A DNA stretch of 64,000 nucleotides from Sphingobacteriales bacterium (GCA_016200915.1 JACQDV010000096.1:1-64000); one strand, 5' to 3'. Positions 9,052 to 17,368 are shown, counted from the first letter of the stretch. Numbers and translations: made by a program. Notes: a model not told the origin generated them from the sequence alone.

Positions 9052-10573
9052 ATGTAAAATCTTCTCCGTCAAAATCATCTTCCTCCATTCTTGTTGTACC
9101 AATGTTTAGCATGGAACCCATCAGATCTTTAAACTCAATTTTTCCTTCCACTATTTTTTTGCTGATCATAGAATAAGCGGCCAATCCATGTAATACAAAC
9201 TCCATTAAGAGTGCTGCTTCTTTTTCATTGGCATGTTTAAAATATTTTTTCACTAAAGCATGTAACCCATCTACTTTGTATAATAGCTGAATTTTTACAT
9301 CGTCTTTTGAATTGAAAATAAAATTCAGTTGATTACCTTTATCAAACCATTCGGTTATGGGACGAAAAGGATTTTGTTCACCAGCTTGTTGTGCTCTTTT
9401 CTTTTTAAAAGTTTCAGGATTGGGGAAGTAATGAATGAATTGTGAACGGATAGCCTTATCCATTAAATTCATAGCCACCTGGAAGGGGCCTTCCTGTTCT
9501 CCTTCATATACCAGCTCAATTTTACCGGTGATGGAAGGAATGATGCCAGCCAGATCATTTACCCAAACCTGTGTATCTTTTTCTTTATTGATGATGGCTC
9601 TGCGTTCAGCAGCACTTACAGCATTTTCATAAGCAGCAATGGTGAGCCTGGCACTCACACCACTTTTCTTATCTACCAGTTCGCTGCTCCTTGCTTCAAA
9701 GGAAACCTGTTCAATTAATCGTTTAATAAGATCACTGACTTTTATTTTCTCCAACTGCTCTTTATGTACATCTGCTTCCTGTTCTGTTATGGCTAATGAT
9801 GTTTCTATTGTTTTTGGATAATGCGTCAGTATCTGGCTTTCGATACGATCTTTTAATGGAGTTACAATAGAACCACGATTGGTATAATCTTCAGGATTGG
9901 CCGTGAATACAAATAGAATATCTAATGGCAAACGTAATTTGAAACCACGAATTTGCACATCACCTTCTTCTAATATGTTAAACAATGCTACTTGTATTCT
10001 CGCTTGCAGATCGGGAATTTCATTGATGACGAATATGCCACGGTTACTTCTTGGAATGATGCCATAGTGAAGCACTCTTTCATCAGCAAAACTTAATTTC
10101 AGGTTAGCTGCTTTAATGGGATCAATATCTCCAATCAAATCCGCCACACTTACATCAGGAGTTGCTAACTTTTCACCATAACGTTCACTGCGATGCAGCC
10201 AGTGGATTTCTGTTTCATCACCATGAGCACCTATTTGATCCTGTGCAAAAGATGAAATAGGATTTAAAGGATCGTCATTGATCTCACTGCCGGCAATTAT
10301 GGGAATGTATTCATCTAATAATTCAGTCATTAATCTTGCCATTCTTGTTTTTGCCTGACCTCTTAATCCCAGGAATAAAATATTATGACGGGAAAGCAAT
10401 GCTCTTTCCACATCGGGGATTACACTGTCTTCGTAACCCAATATGCCGTTGAAAGTTTCTTCTCCGTTTTGTAATTTCTTAACTAAGTTGTCACGGATTT
10501 CTTCTTTTACACTTTTGAATTTATATCCGCTCTTTTTTAATTCGCCCAGTGTTAAAATGTTATTTCTTTTCAT
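9050..10573 (-). CDS. AAA+ ATPase, magnesium-chelatase-I/MoxR-like
   Basis: 507 residues. An AAA+ core of the ChlI/MoxR clade: Walker A variant GLRGQAKT at ~69-76, Walker B GIFVINEIPDL at ~179-189 (NE in place of the usual DE), sensor region FVFTANPEDY, and an arginine-finger-like PLKDRIESQ. The C-terminal ~180 residues are family-specific and end acidic (EEDDFDGEDF). Database names such as sigma-54-interacting regulator are misleading here, since no DNA-binding helix-turn-helix or GAFTGA loop is visible. MoxR/ChlI ATPases work with VWA-domain partners to insert metals or remodel proteins; such a partner is encoded two genes upstream. The start overlaps the end of the small membrane-protein gene by 14 nt, showing operon structure. 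Confidence 0.85.
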   Translation of the reverse strand: MKRNNILTLGELKKSGYKFKSVKEEIRDNLVKKLQNGEETFNGILGYEDSVIPDVERALLSRHNILFLGLRGQAKTRMARLMTELLDEYIPIIAGSEINDDPLNPISSFAQDQIGAHGDETEIHWLHRSERYGEKLATPDVSVADLIGDIDPIKAANLKLSFADERVLHYGIIPRSNRGIFVINEIPDLQARIQVALFNILEEGDVQIRGFKLRLPLDILFVFTANPEDYTNRGSIVTPLKDRIESQILTHYPKTIETSLAITEQEADVHKEQLEKIKVSDLIKRLIEQVSFEARSSELVDKKSGVSARLTIAAYENAVSAAERRAIINKEKDTQVWVNDLAGIIPSITGKIELVYEGEQEGPFQVAMNLMDKAIRSQFIHYFPNPETFKKKRAQQAGEQNPFRPITEWFDKGNQLNFIFNSKDDVKIQLLYKVDGLHALVKKYFKHANEKEAALLMEFVLHGLAAYSMISKKIVEGKIEFKDLMGSMLNIGTTRMEEDDFDGEDFT

Positions 10574-10826
10574 CTAGTAATTTTATTTCTTTTTTAGTTT
10601 TTCTAATATTTAGAATTCCTCCAATTATCAAAGTAATACCAAGAAATAGCCGGAGCCAGCCGCTATTAAATACAATACTTTGATATCTCGTACTATATCC
10701 AATTGTAATAATTTCATTCAGAATTAAATAAATTGAAATAATGCTTAGGATGATTCCAACTACAAAAAACATCCATGTTATTCGTAGCCATAGTTTTTTC
10801 TCTTTCAAAACACCTTCTTTATTCAT
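10560..10826 (-). CDS. Small membrane protein between VWA and AAA+ genes
   Basis: 88 residues from the ATG at 10824-10826, with two hydrophobic stretches (ITWMFFVVGIILSIISIYLI and LRLFLGITLIIGGIL) and a Lys-rich C-terminus (KTKKEIKLLDEKK). I chose this start because it lies 1 nt after the stop of the VWA gene; a longer version would overlap that gene. The 3' end overlaps the AAA+ start by 14 nt. No family recognised. Tight coupling on both sides suggests it is translated and may anchor the ATPase/VWA pair to the membrane (inference). Confidence 0.65.
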   Translation of the reverse strand: MNKEGVLKEKKLWLRITWMFFVVGIILSIISIYLILNEIITIGYSTRYQSIVFNSGWLRLFLGITLIIGGILNIRKTKKEIKLLDEKK

Positions 10827-10827
10827 T

Positions 10828-11925
10828 TCAATACACGGTCTTTCTTTTGCCGCTTTCAAAATCACTGAATATAAATGCACCCAGATTATCTAAGGATGCA
10901 AAGAACGCTTTACCATGATTCATTTCTGTAAACTCTTTTACAAAACGCTGCAGGTATGGATCGGTGGCAATCATAAAAGTGGTGATAGGTATCTTCAGCT
11001 TTTTACATTGTGCAGCTAAATTCATACAACGGTTCATGATCTTTCGGTCAATACCAAAACTGTTTTTATAATAACGCTTGCCAATTTTAAGACAAGTGGG
11101 TTTACCATCTGTTATCATAAAAATTTGTTTGTTGGGATTTTTTCTTCTCCGCAAAATATCCATTGCTAATTCCAACCCTGCAACTGTATTGGTATGATAA
11201 GGGCCAACATTCAAGTAAGGAATATCTTTTAACTCAATTGGCCATGCATCATTTCCAAACACCACTATATCTAATGTGTCCTTTGGATATTTAGTGGTAA
11301 TGAGTTCACCCAACGCCATTGCTACTTTTTTGGCTGGAGTAATCCTGTCTTCTCCATATAAGATCATTGAGTGGGAGATATCAATCATAAGCACCGTGGA
11401 TGTTTGAGTTTTGAAATCAGTTTCTCTTATCTCCAAATCATCTTCCCGCATGGTGAAACTGTCGATGCCATGATTGATCTGCGCATTACGGATGGAAGAA
11501 GTAAAATCTATCTGCTCCAGCATATCACCAAACTGGAAAGGTCTTGTTTCCGGATTGATCTCATCACCTTGTCCTGGTTTGAAAGTTTGATGATTTCCTT
11601 GTTTTGTCTTTTTAAGCTTACCAAATATTTCTTCTAATGAACGCTTACGGATTCCTTGTTCTGTTTTAGGAGTGATCTTTATTTCTCCGTTCAATTGATT
11701 TTCTTCGATGTAACCTTTTTCTTTCAGCTCATCAATAAAATCGCCCATGCCATACTCATCATTAGTGAGGTCGTAATTTTTGTCTAATTGGTTCATCCAG
11801 TTTAAAGCTTCACTCACATCACCGCTGGTATAGGTTAGCAATTGCATGAAGAGATCAAGCAATTGCTCAAATTTTGTTTTGCCCTGCTGGTTGGGGTCAA
11901 ATTTTGAAAAGTGATAACCGATCAT
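10828..11925 (-). CDS. VWA-domain protein, partner of the AAA+ ATPase
   Basis: 365 residues. The N-terminal ~160 residues are a helical, charged region; from about residue 165 there is a von Willebrand factor A domain with a complete MIDAS site: DISHS, a Thr in HTNT, and MITDGKP. No signal peptide, so cytoplasmic. This organisation matches the CoxE/ChlD-like partners of MoxR ATPases, where the metal-bound VWA domain docks on the AAA+ ring. It is the first gene of a three-gene operon (VWA, small membrane protein, AAA+). Upstream lie two strong hairpins that insulate it from the DUF2723 gene, yet I saw no clear TAnnTTTG box in the 130 bp before it. Confidence 0.85.
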   Translation of the reverse strand: MIGYHFSKFDPNQQGKTKFEQLLDLFMQLLTYTSGDVSEALNWMNQLDKNYDLTNDEYGMGDFIDELKEKGYIEENQLNGEIKITPKTEQGIRKRSLEEIFGKLKKTKQGNHQTFKPGQGDEINPETRPFQFGDMLEQIDFTSSIRNAQINHGIDSFTMREDDLEIRETDFKTQTSTVLMIDISHSMILYGEDRITPAKKVAMALGELITTKYPKDTLDIVVFGNDAWPIELKDIPYLNVGPYHTNTVAGLELAMDILRRRKNPNKQIFMITDGKPTCLKIGKRYYKNSFGIDRKIMNRCMNLAAQCKKLKIPITTFMIATDPYLQRFVKEFTEMNHGKAFFASLDNLGAFIFSDFESGKRKTVY

Positions 11926-11960
11926 TGTACTGTAAGTTCGTCAATAATTAATAACAAAAA

Positions 11961-11994
11961 AAATCCTCCCCAACTTGTTGGGGAGGATTTTTAA
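11961..11994 (-). terminator. Hairpin terminator downstream of DUF2723 gene (distal)
   Basis: Perfect 13-bp stem (AAATCCTCCCCAA at 11961-11973, complement 11978-11990, CTTG loop) flanked by A/T-runs on both sides. On the minus strand it follows the DUF2723 gene and precedes the VWA gene. Confidence 0.7.
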
Positions 11995-12017
11995 CAAGTA
12001 TTGTAAGCGTTAAGCAA

Positions 12018-12049
12018 GAGGTGACACCTTTTTTAAAAGGTGTCACCTC
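12018..12049. terminator. Perfect 15-bp palindromic hairpin
   Basis: Arms 12018-12032 (GAGGTGACACCTTTT) and 12035-12049 are exact complements separated by 2 nt, seven bases from the DUF2723 stop codon. It could be a terminator or a dispersed palindromic element; there is only one copy in this window. Confidence 0.65.
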
Positions 12050-12055
12050 GCAATG

Positions 12056-15000
12056 TTATTTTTTAGCGGTGTCTGTTTTAGGCTTCAGGCTATCTGCAAT
12101 AGTTACAGGGGCAGTTACTGTTCCTGCCTGTGTTTTTTGCGTTTCTTCCAGTCGTTTGATAAACACTCTTAATTGATCTCTTTCATTTATGAAAGCATCC
12201 AGTTTATCTTTTGCTTCTAATACGTCAAAGTATTTTAATTGCTGATTACAGTCTTTTAATACGGCATTGGTGATCTTATCACCTAAAGCTTTATCGCCGG
12301 CACGGTAAGCTTCAGCAGCAACATAATAACTTGATTCATCGTGATTATTTCCTTTGCTCATCATAGCATAGGGGAGACTGGCATCGCTTACCATAGAGTC
12401 AAGATGTTGCAATAATTTTTTGGCATCATTATGCCTGTTATCATTATTAAGTACCTGTGCTAATTGAGCATAAGTAGTGCGGAGATTGAGCAGATAACCA
12501 CGGTTTACTTCATCAAAATAAGTTCCTTTCTTATCTGCACCACCGCCTTTAAACTTGTGCATCAGTTTATCGTACATACCATCCACATTGAAGGGCATTT
12601 GCTGAATATTTTTTGCGGGTACAAGTTTCCAGCTCATTCCATCGTTTCTTAAGTACTGACCAAAGCCCAGATTAGAATAATAAGAAGTAAAATAGATTGG
12701 ACGTTTCCATTTGTTGGCAGCAATAATATTTAATATAGCTGTTTCACTTTTATCTAAACCACTCTTACCGGGTAAGCTAAACTGTAGTTCGCTTACTGTA
12801 CTATCTGTAGGAAGAACGGTACCATTCTTTTTAACAAGGTCAACATCCACCGGAACTTTTACATTTCTTGTCGGATAAATATTAAGGTATTCGTCTCTGT
12901 AAGGAACCATGTCTTTATGATCATCACTTCCGGCGATTTTATCCATCATGGTATATAAATCAACATACAAGTTTTCGGGAATACCTTTTTGTGGTACATA
13001 ATAAACGTAATTTCGTTTATCACCTGCAATTTTATCCGCACTCCATATTACATCAATCGGAGCACTTTCATTGATCTTATAACGAAGCTGGTTAATATAC
13101 CAGTCGATACCGAGCAGACTTGTATTGACTACCCGGATATCAGGTCGCACACCCATTACTTCCTGTGCAAACCACAATGGATAAGTATCGTTATCGCCAA
13201 AAGTGAAGAGAACGGCATTTTTATCACAACTTTCAAGATAATCAGTTGCTAAATCCAATGCAATTGTTTTTTGGCTACGGTCATGATCATCCCATTCCTG
13301 CTGTGCCATTAATACCGGTACCGCCAGTGTACATAAACCAGCTGCTACATAAGGCGAAGCTCCTTTTGCTGCTTTGTCTAACCATTCTTTTACCAGCATC
13401 ACACCCAAACCAATCCAAACTGCAAATGCATAAAAACTTCCAACATAAGCGTAATCCCTTTCACGTGGCTGGTTGCCTGGTTGATTTAAATAAATGATGA
13501 TGGCAAAACCTGTAAAGAAGAATAGCAGGAAGTTAACAAGAAAATCATGCCGGTTACGCTTATAATGATAAACGATACCGATTATGCCGAGTATTAACGG
13601 TAAAGCAAATAACCTGTTTCTTCCTTTACTTTCTTTAATACTATCAGGCATACTGCTGTCACCCGGATTGAAAAAATTATCAATAAATGAGATACCGGTT
13701 ATTGCACTTCCATCACGGATGCTACCCTGTCCTTGTATATCATTTTGACGGCCCACAAAATTCCAGAAGAAATAGCGCAGGTACATATCGTTAAACTGGT
13801 AGCCCATGAAGTATTTAAAGTTGTCTCCAAAAGTTGGTTCACGGTCCCAACTGCCATCCTTGCTTTTAGTTATACCAACCCAGTCAGCATAAAATGTAGC
13901 ATGGGATGTAGGAGGTGAGTCATTATCATCCCACATACGGGGGAAGAAATGTTTGGCTGAATACTGCGGCTTACGATCAACGCCAATTGGAAGGTATTTG
14001 TCTTTGCCTTTTACATAACGCATGCTTCCTTCGCTGAAAATAGCCTGACCACTTTCATCCCTGTCAACTTCATCAGTAAAATATTGTCCGTAAAGAATTG
14101 GGAAATCACCATATTGCTCACGACCCAAATAACCTTGTAATGCAAAAGGATTGTCAACATTGTACATGTCAATAGCAGGATCAGCATTGGAACGTACTAA
14201 AGTGGTAACATATGTTGAGTATCCAATTAATACAAAAGCGGTACACCACAATCCTAATCTCAAAAATTTAAGACTACGTTGTTTTGCAATACGCAAACCA
14301 ATAAAGATCAAAACTCCAATCAGTATAAAGAAAAAAGTAAAACCACTAAAGAATGGCAGCCCAAAACTGTTTACAAAAGGAACATCAATTTTGCCGGCTA
14401 ATTTAACTGTCCATTGTACTACGGCAACTTGTGTAACTCCCAATACAATACAACCAATAACAAATGCCCAGAATGTTCCCCAGGCAGTTACTTTATAACG
14501 TTTGAAATAGTATAATAAAACGATAGCAGGAATACACAATAAGCTTAATAAGTGTACACCGATTGATAAACCAATTAAATAGAAGATGAGCACTAACCAT
14601 CTGTCCGCACCGGGTTCATCAGCCTGTTCTTCCCATTTTAATGCAGCCCAAAATACAATGGCAGTAAAGAAAGAAGACAAAGCATATACTTCACCTTCCA
14701 CAGCAGAGAACCAGAATGAATCAGAGAAAGTATAAGCGAAAGCACCAACTATACCAGCGGCCATCACCGTAAATAACTGCTGACCGGTTAATTCTTCACC
14801 TTTGGTTTGAGCAATTTTTTTACCAAAATGTGTAATAGTCCAGAATAAGAATAAAATAGTGAAACCACTGGCAATTGCCGATAATAAATTACCTCCTGTA
14901 GCGGGGTTACTTGAAAAAGGCAACATGAAAAGTCGCATTAACATGATGTGCAGCGGAGCACCGGGCGGGTGGGGGATTTGCAACTTATATCCACAGGAAA

Positions 15001-15115
15001 GAAATTCACCGCAGTCCCATAAGCTTCCGGTAGCTTCCATTGTTTTAATATAGACAAAGGAGGCTATGGCGAAAACGATCCAGCCAACAATGTTATTAAT
15101 GCGTTTAAAATTCAT
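12056..15115 (-). CDS. DUF2723 multi-pass membrane protein, probable GT-C glycosyltransferase
   Basis: 1,019 residues from ATG 15113-15115. I reject the 54-nt longer form because the promoter at 15140-15170 lies inside it and homology starts at MNFKRINNIVGW. The N-terminal half has about a dozen membrane helices and the family signature GSLWDCGEF with HPPGAPL, typical of DUF2723 (PF11028). The C-terminal ~450 residues are soluble, with FTFGDNDTYPLWFAQEV and a Pro/Thr-rich tail. DUF2723 belongs to the PMT-like GT-C fold; the human member TMEM260 is a protein O-mannosyltransferase, so protein O-glycosylation from a lipid-linked donor is the best guess. Nearly every Bacteroidota genome carries one. 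Monocistronic: own promoter, hairpins after it. Confidence 0.9.
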   Translation of the reverse strand: MNFKRINNIVGWIVFAIASFVYIKTMEATGSLWDCGEFLSCGYKLQIPHPPGAPLHIMLMRLFMLPFSSNPATGGNLLSAIASGFTILFLFWTITHFGKKIAQTKGEELTGQQLFTVMAAGIVGAFAYTFSDSFWFSAVEGEVYALSSFFTAIVFWAALKWEEQADEPGADRWLVLIFYLIGLSIGVHLLSLLCIPAIVLLYYFKRYKVTAWGTFWAFVIGCIVLGVTQVAVVQWTVKLAGKIDVPFVNSFGLPFFSGFTFFFILIGVLIFIGLRIAKQRSLKFLRLGLWCTAFVLIGYSTYVTTLVRSNADPAIDMYNVDNPFALQGYLGREQYGDFPILYGQYFTDEVDRDESGQAIFSEGSMRYVKGKDKYLPIGVDRKPQYSAKHFFPRMWDDNDSPPTSHATFYADWVGITKSKDGSWDREPTFGDNFKYFMGYQFNDMYLRYFFWNFVGRQNDIQGQGSIRDGSAITGISFIDNFFNPGDSSMPDSIKESKGRNRLFALPLILGIIGIVYHYKRNRHDFLVNFLLFFFTGFAIIIYLNQPGNQPRERDYAYVGSFYAFAVWIGLGVMLVKEWLDKAAKGASPYVAAGLCTLAVPVLMAQQEWDDHDRSQKTIALDLATDYLESCDKNAVLFTFGDNDTYPLWFAQEVMGVRPDIRVVNTSLLGIDWYINQLRYKINESAPIDVIWSADKIAGDKRNYVYYVPQKGIPENLYVDLYTMMDKIAGSDDHKDMVPYRDEYLNIYPTRNVKVPVDVDLVKKNGTVLPTDSTVSELQFSLPGKSGLDKSETAILNIIAANKWKRPIYFTSYYSNLGFGQYLRNDGMSWKLVPAKNIQQMPFNVDGMYDKLMHKFKGGGADKKGTYFDEVNRGYLLNLRTTYAQLAQVLNNDNRHNDAKKLLQHLDSMVSDASLPYAMMSKGNNHDESSYYVAAEAYRAGDKALGDKITNAVLKDCNQQLKYFDVLEAKDKLDAFINERDQLRVFIKRLEETQKTQAGTVTAPVTIADSLKPKTDTAKK

Positions 15116-15139
15116 AAACAGGTTAATTTTTAATGAGGG

Positions 15140-15170
15140 CAAACCTACAGGAAATTGACTGATAAACAAA
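15140..15170 (-). promoter_or_regulatory. Bacteroidota sigma-type promoter for DUF2723 gene
   Basis: Read on the minus strand: TTTG (15167-15170), 19-nt spacer, then TAGGTTTG (15140-15147). This matches the Bacteroidota consensus TTTG-N19..21-TAnnTTTG exactly. The inferred start of transcription is about 18 nt before the ATG at 15115, which decides the choice of start codon for the DUF2723 gene. Confidence 0.8.
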
Positions 15171-15192
15171 GGGTGAGGTCGTTAAAATTAGG

Positions 15193-15297
15193 GTAAGGCT
15201 GAAGGCAGAATGCAGAACGCAGAACGCAGAACGCTGAATGCGGAAAGCGTAATGCTCAATGCTGAATGCTTTAGGCGTTTTGCATTTTGCCTTCAGC
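15193..15297. repeat. 15-unit heptanucleotide array forming a long hairpin
   Basis: 105 nt divided without remainder into 15 heptamers, every one ending in GC; the commonest are AGAACGC (three in a row) and TGAATGC. The first units and the last units are complementary: 15198-15220 pairs with 15275-15297 over 23 bp with two G-U pairs, extendable by three more pairs, leaving a 54-nt loop made of further heptamers. The right arm touches the stop codon of the DUF62 gene at 15300. It may act as a terminator or as a transcript stabiliser on the minus strand. No protein is encoded. Confidence 0.85.
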
Positions 15298-15299
15298 TT

Positions 15300-16121
15300 T
15301 TATTCAAAATGCACCCGTACTGTTTGATAGAAAAGCCTGTTTTGTAAATATTGATTTTGGGATTGTTGTTCAGAGTAACCCTGCAGGCCAAAAAGCCCTG
15401 CAGCATTGCCCTTGTTTACGGCAATTTCAAGATAACCTGCTGAATTAAATAAAGCTAATTTCTCACCTTCGTTTACATCTGCATAAGTTTCGCTGACCTT
15501 ATCGATCATTTCATCTCTTTTAAAAACGATTTTAAAACTGCGGCCCCGGCGTTGTTCTTCAAATTCTTCTTTGGTGATGTTGACGATTACATTTTCAAAA
15601 TTGTCAATGAAGATGATCTGTCCCTCCATCCAGTTATTACCCAGCAACGGACGCAGTGGATTTTTTACATTGATAGAAACCGAATCATCACCAATTTCTT
15701 CTAACTTTTTACCGGCGGCTATTTGCATAAAAGCATTGGCGAAAACAGTAGTACAGTATAAAGTGTTTTTGATCGCTGTTTTTTCTAACTGTAATGCTAC
15801 TACTTTTTGCGGCACTTCTTCCAATATCATTGTAATAAGTCCATTATCTGCAATTCCTATGTATTGATTATTATGCTGAGCCAATAAAAGATGGTCAGGT
15901 TTTGAATCAAATAAATTCACCAATATCAAATGAAAGGTACCGTCGGGAAAATTTTTTACGGCATTGCGGCAAACATAAGCAGCCTGCGGATAATTAAATG
16001 GTGATAAGCTATGCGTAATATCAGCAACAATAAAATTGGAATTTGATTTAATAAGCTGACCCTTAACCGCAGCGGCAAGATAATCCTGCTGACCTATGTC
16101 TGAAGTAAGGGTTAGTAGCAT
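15300..16121 (-). CDS. DUF62-family protein (SAM hydrolase fold), catalytic triad replaced
   Basis: 273 residues. The fold signature of the SAM hydroxide adenosyltransferase / chlorinase-fluorinase superfamily is clear: LTLTSDIGQQDYLAAAVKG at the N-terminus, DITHS at ~35, ADNGLIT, and the C-terminal barrel FIDNFENVIVNI and YLEIAVNKGNAAGLFGL. Characterised members split SAM to adenosine and methionine using an Asp-Arg-His set in DPGVGxxRR and FHGRD. Here these read VNLFDSKPDH and LYCTTVF, so all three residues differ. SAM or adenosine binding may persist, but ordinary hydrolysis is doubtful. The gene is flanked on both sides by heptad arrays. No operon partner is evident; the SDR gene lies 128 bp upstream on the same strand. 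Confidence 0.8.
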   Translation of the reverse strand: MLLTLTSDIGQQDYLAAAVKGQLIKSNSNFIVADITHSLSPFNYPQAAYVCRNAVKNFPDGTFHLILVNLFDSKPDHLLLAQHNNQYIGIADNGLITMILEEVPQKVVALQLEKTAIKNTLYCTTVFANAFMQIAAGKKLEEIGDDSVSINVKNPLRPLLGNNWMEGQIIFIDNFENVIVNITKEEFEEQRRGRSFKIVFKRDEMIDKVSETYADVNEGEKLALFNSAGYLEIAVNKGNAAGLFGLQGYSEQQSQNQYLQNRLFYQTVRVHFE

Positions 16122-16125
16122 TTTT

Positions 16126-16251
16126 TAGTTTTGAGTTTCGAGCTATGAGCTGCGAGTGATTTAAATTATAATGGTTAAAAGAATGTTGTGTTTATGTTGT
16201 TGCACTTTCTTTATTCGCCTGCCGCTCGAAGCTCACATCTCGCAGCTTCTT
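16126..16251. repeat. Pair of inverted heptanucleotide arrays
   Basis: Left array 16126-16160: five heptamers, four beginning GAG at exact 7-nt steps (GAGCTAT, GAGCTGC and similar). Right array 16224-16251: four heptamers with GCTC at 7-nt steps (GCTCGAA, GCTCACA). AGCTGCGAG in the left array is the exact complement of CTCGCAGCT in the right one, so the arrays can pair across a 63-nt AT-rich spacer. They fill the gap between the DUF62 and SDR genes; the last base pair touches the SDR stop codon. Confidence 0.75.
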
Positions 16252-17056
16252 ATCTGACCAACTTTCCTTTTTTGATAAAGAAATTCTTCACTAACCTGTC
16301 CGTTAAAGCGGGGAAGAATTTATTTAGAAAAACTGTTCGCTTGCCATTAAAAGTTAATACCAATGTACGTTTCTTTTTCTCAATAGCATTTAACACGTGA
16401 ACAGCACACTCGGCTGCACTCATCATTTTGTTTTCATCCATAGGTGATTCGCCTTGTGATTGGCCATCTTTATTCAAAGCTACATTACGAATGTTGGATG
16501 TAGTAAAGCCCGGACAAACCCACATTACATTTACGCCATCATCCAGTAATTCTGTTCTTAAAGCTTCCATCCATCCTTGCAATGCATATTTGGAAGCTGA
16601 GTATCCGCTTCTGCCAGGTAAGCCACGGTAACCGGCAATAGATGACACACCTACAATTGTTCCTTTTGTTTGCAAAATAAAAGGTAAAGCAAACTTGGTT
16701 GTGTAAACAGTTCCAAAAAAGTTAATGTCCATTACCTTTTTTATCACATCTATATCTACATCTTTAAATAATGCCCGCATAGAAATGCCAGCATTGTTTA
16801 TTAGAATATCAATCGTTCCAAAAACTTTTATAGTTGATTCAATGAACCGGCGGCTTTCATTTTCGTGACTGATATCCGCCACCATAGTATGTAACATTGC
16901 TGATGGATTTTCAACCTGCAATTGATACAACTTGTCCTGGTTGCGGCCACAAGTAGCAACCTTTGCTCCCAGTGATAACAATTTATCCACAAGAGCTTTG
17001 CCTATTCCATCGCTCCCGCCTGTTATTACAACTACTTTATCTTTAAAAAATGACAT
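16250..17056 (-). CDS. Short-chain dehydrogenase/reductase
   Basis: 268 residues of a classical SDR: cofactor motif TGGSDGIGKAL (residues ~12-22), NNAG near 90, catalytic Ser in GVSSIAG, and Tyr/Lys in GYSASKYALQ. The CGRNQDKL segment after beta-2 suggests NADP preference (Arg). The C-terminus is basic (FFIKKGKLVR) and hydrophobic, as in membrane-associated SDRs of the 11-beta-HSD/DHRS7 type that act on lipid-like substrates. The substrate cannot be told from sequence. A possible -7 box (TATTTTTG on the minus strand, 17076-17083) lies 20 nt upstream without a good -33 element. Confidence 0.88.
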   Translation of the reverse strand: MSFFKDKVVVITGGSDGIGKALVDKLLSLGAKVATCGRNQDKLYQLQVENPSAMLHTMVADISHENESRRFIESTIKVFGTIDILINNAGISMRALFKDVDIDVIKKVMDINFFGTVYTTKFALPFILQTKGTIVGVSSIAGYRGLPGRSGYSASKYALQGWMEALRTELLDDGVNVMWVCPGFTTSNIRNVALNKDGQSQGESPMDENKMMSAAECAVHVLNAIEKKKRTLVLTFNGKRTVFLNKFFPALTDRLVKNFFIKKGKLVR

Positions 17057-17155
17057 ATAAATGATTTATCAATTGCAAAAATAACTGCTAAGTATTTGGG
17101 AAAAAAAAAACTTGAGTTTTTGATTGAAAATCACGGAAAAATAATTTTTTTAAAA

Positions 17156-17187
17156 TTTGTTAGCAATGTTGCGAGCCCTTATCTTTG
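17156..17187 (+). promoter_or_regulatory. Promoter of tRNA-Lys gene
   Basis: TTTG (17156-17159), 20-nt spacer, TATCTTTG (17180-17187): an exact match to the Bacteroidota TTTG-N20-TAnnTTTG consensus. Transcription should start near 17194, giving a leader of about 34 nt before the tRNA. Confidence 0.88.
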
Positions 17188-17227
17188 CACTCCCAAAAAT
17201 TGATGTACCGAAAGGGAAATGAGGGAA

Positions 17228-17300
17228 GATTCCGTAGCTCAGTTGGTAGAGCAATACACTTTTAATGTATGGGCCCTGGGTTCGAGTCCCAGCGGGATCA
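17228..17300 (+). tRNA. trnK: tRNA-Lys (anticodon UUU)
   Basis: Complete cloverleaf: acceptor stem GATTCCG/CGGGATC (one T-G pair), D-arm AGCTCAGTTGGTAGAGC, anticodon stem ATACA/TGTAT enclosing loop CTTTTAA with anticodon TTT at 17261-17263, a 5-nt variable loop, and T-arm CTGGG-TTCGAGT-CCCAG. The discriminator base is A and CCA is not encoded. It reads AAA/AAG lysine codons. Own promoter and terminator make it a single-gene transcript. Confidence 0.97.
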
Positions 17301-17304
17301 CAGA

Positions 17305-17329
17305 GGTCGCTTTTCAGCGGCCTTTTTTT
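17305..17329 (+). terminator. Terminator after tRNA-Lys
   Basis: 6-bp GC-rich stem GGTCGC/GCGGCC (one wobble) with TTTTCA loop at 17311-17316, followed by seven T (17323-17329). It lies 5 nt after the tRNA. Confidence 0.85.
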
Positions 17330-17368
17330 ATTTTATCAGCCAGCATAACCTGAGTAATTTGAGGTGAA

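Noticed and set aside
15116-15169. Longer N-terminus of the DUF2723 protein
   Set aside because: It would include the promoter boxes at 15140-15170 and has no homology.
15193-16251. CRISPR array
   Set aside because: The repeats are 7 nt with no spacers and no cas genes are present anywhere in the window.
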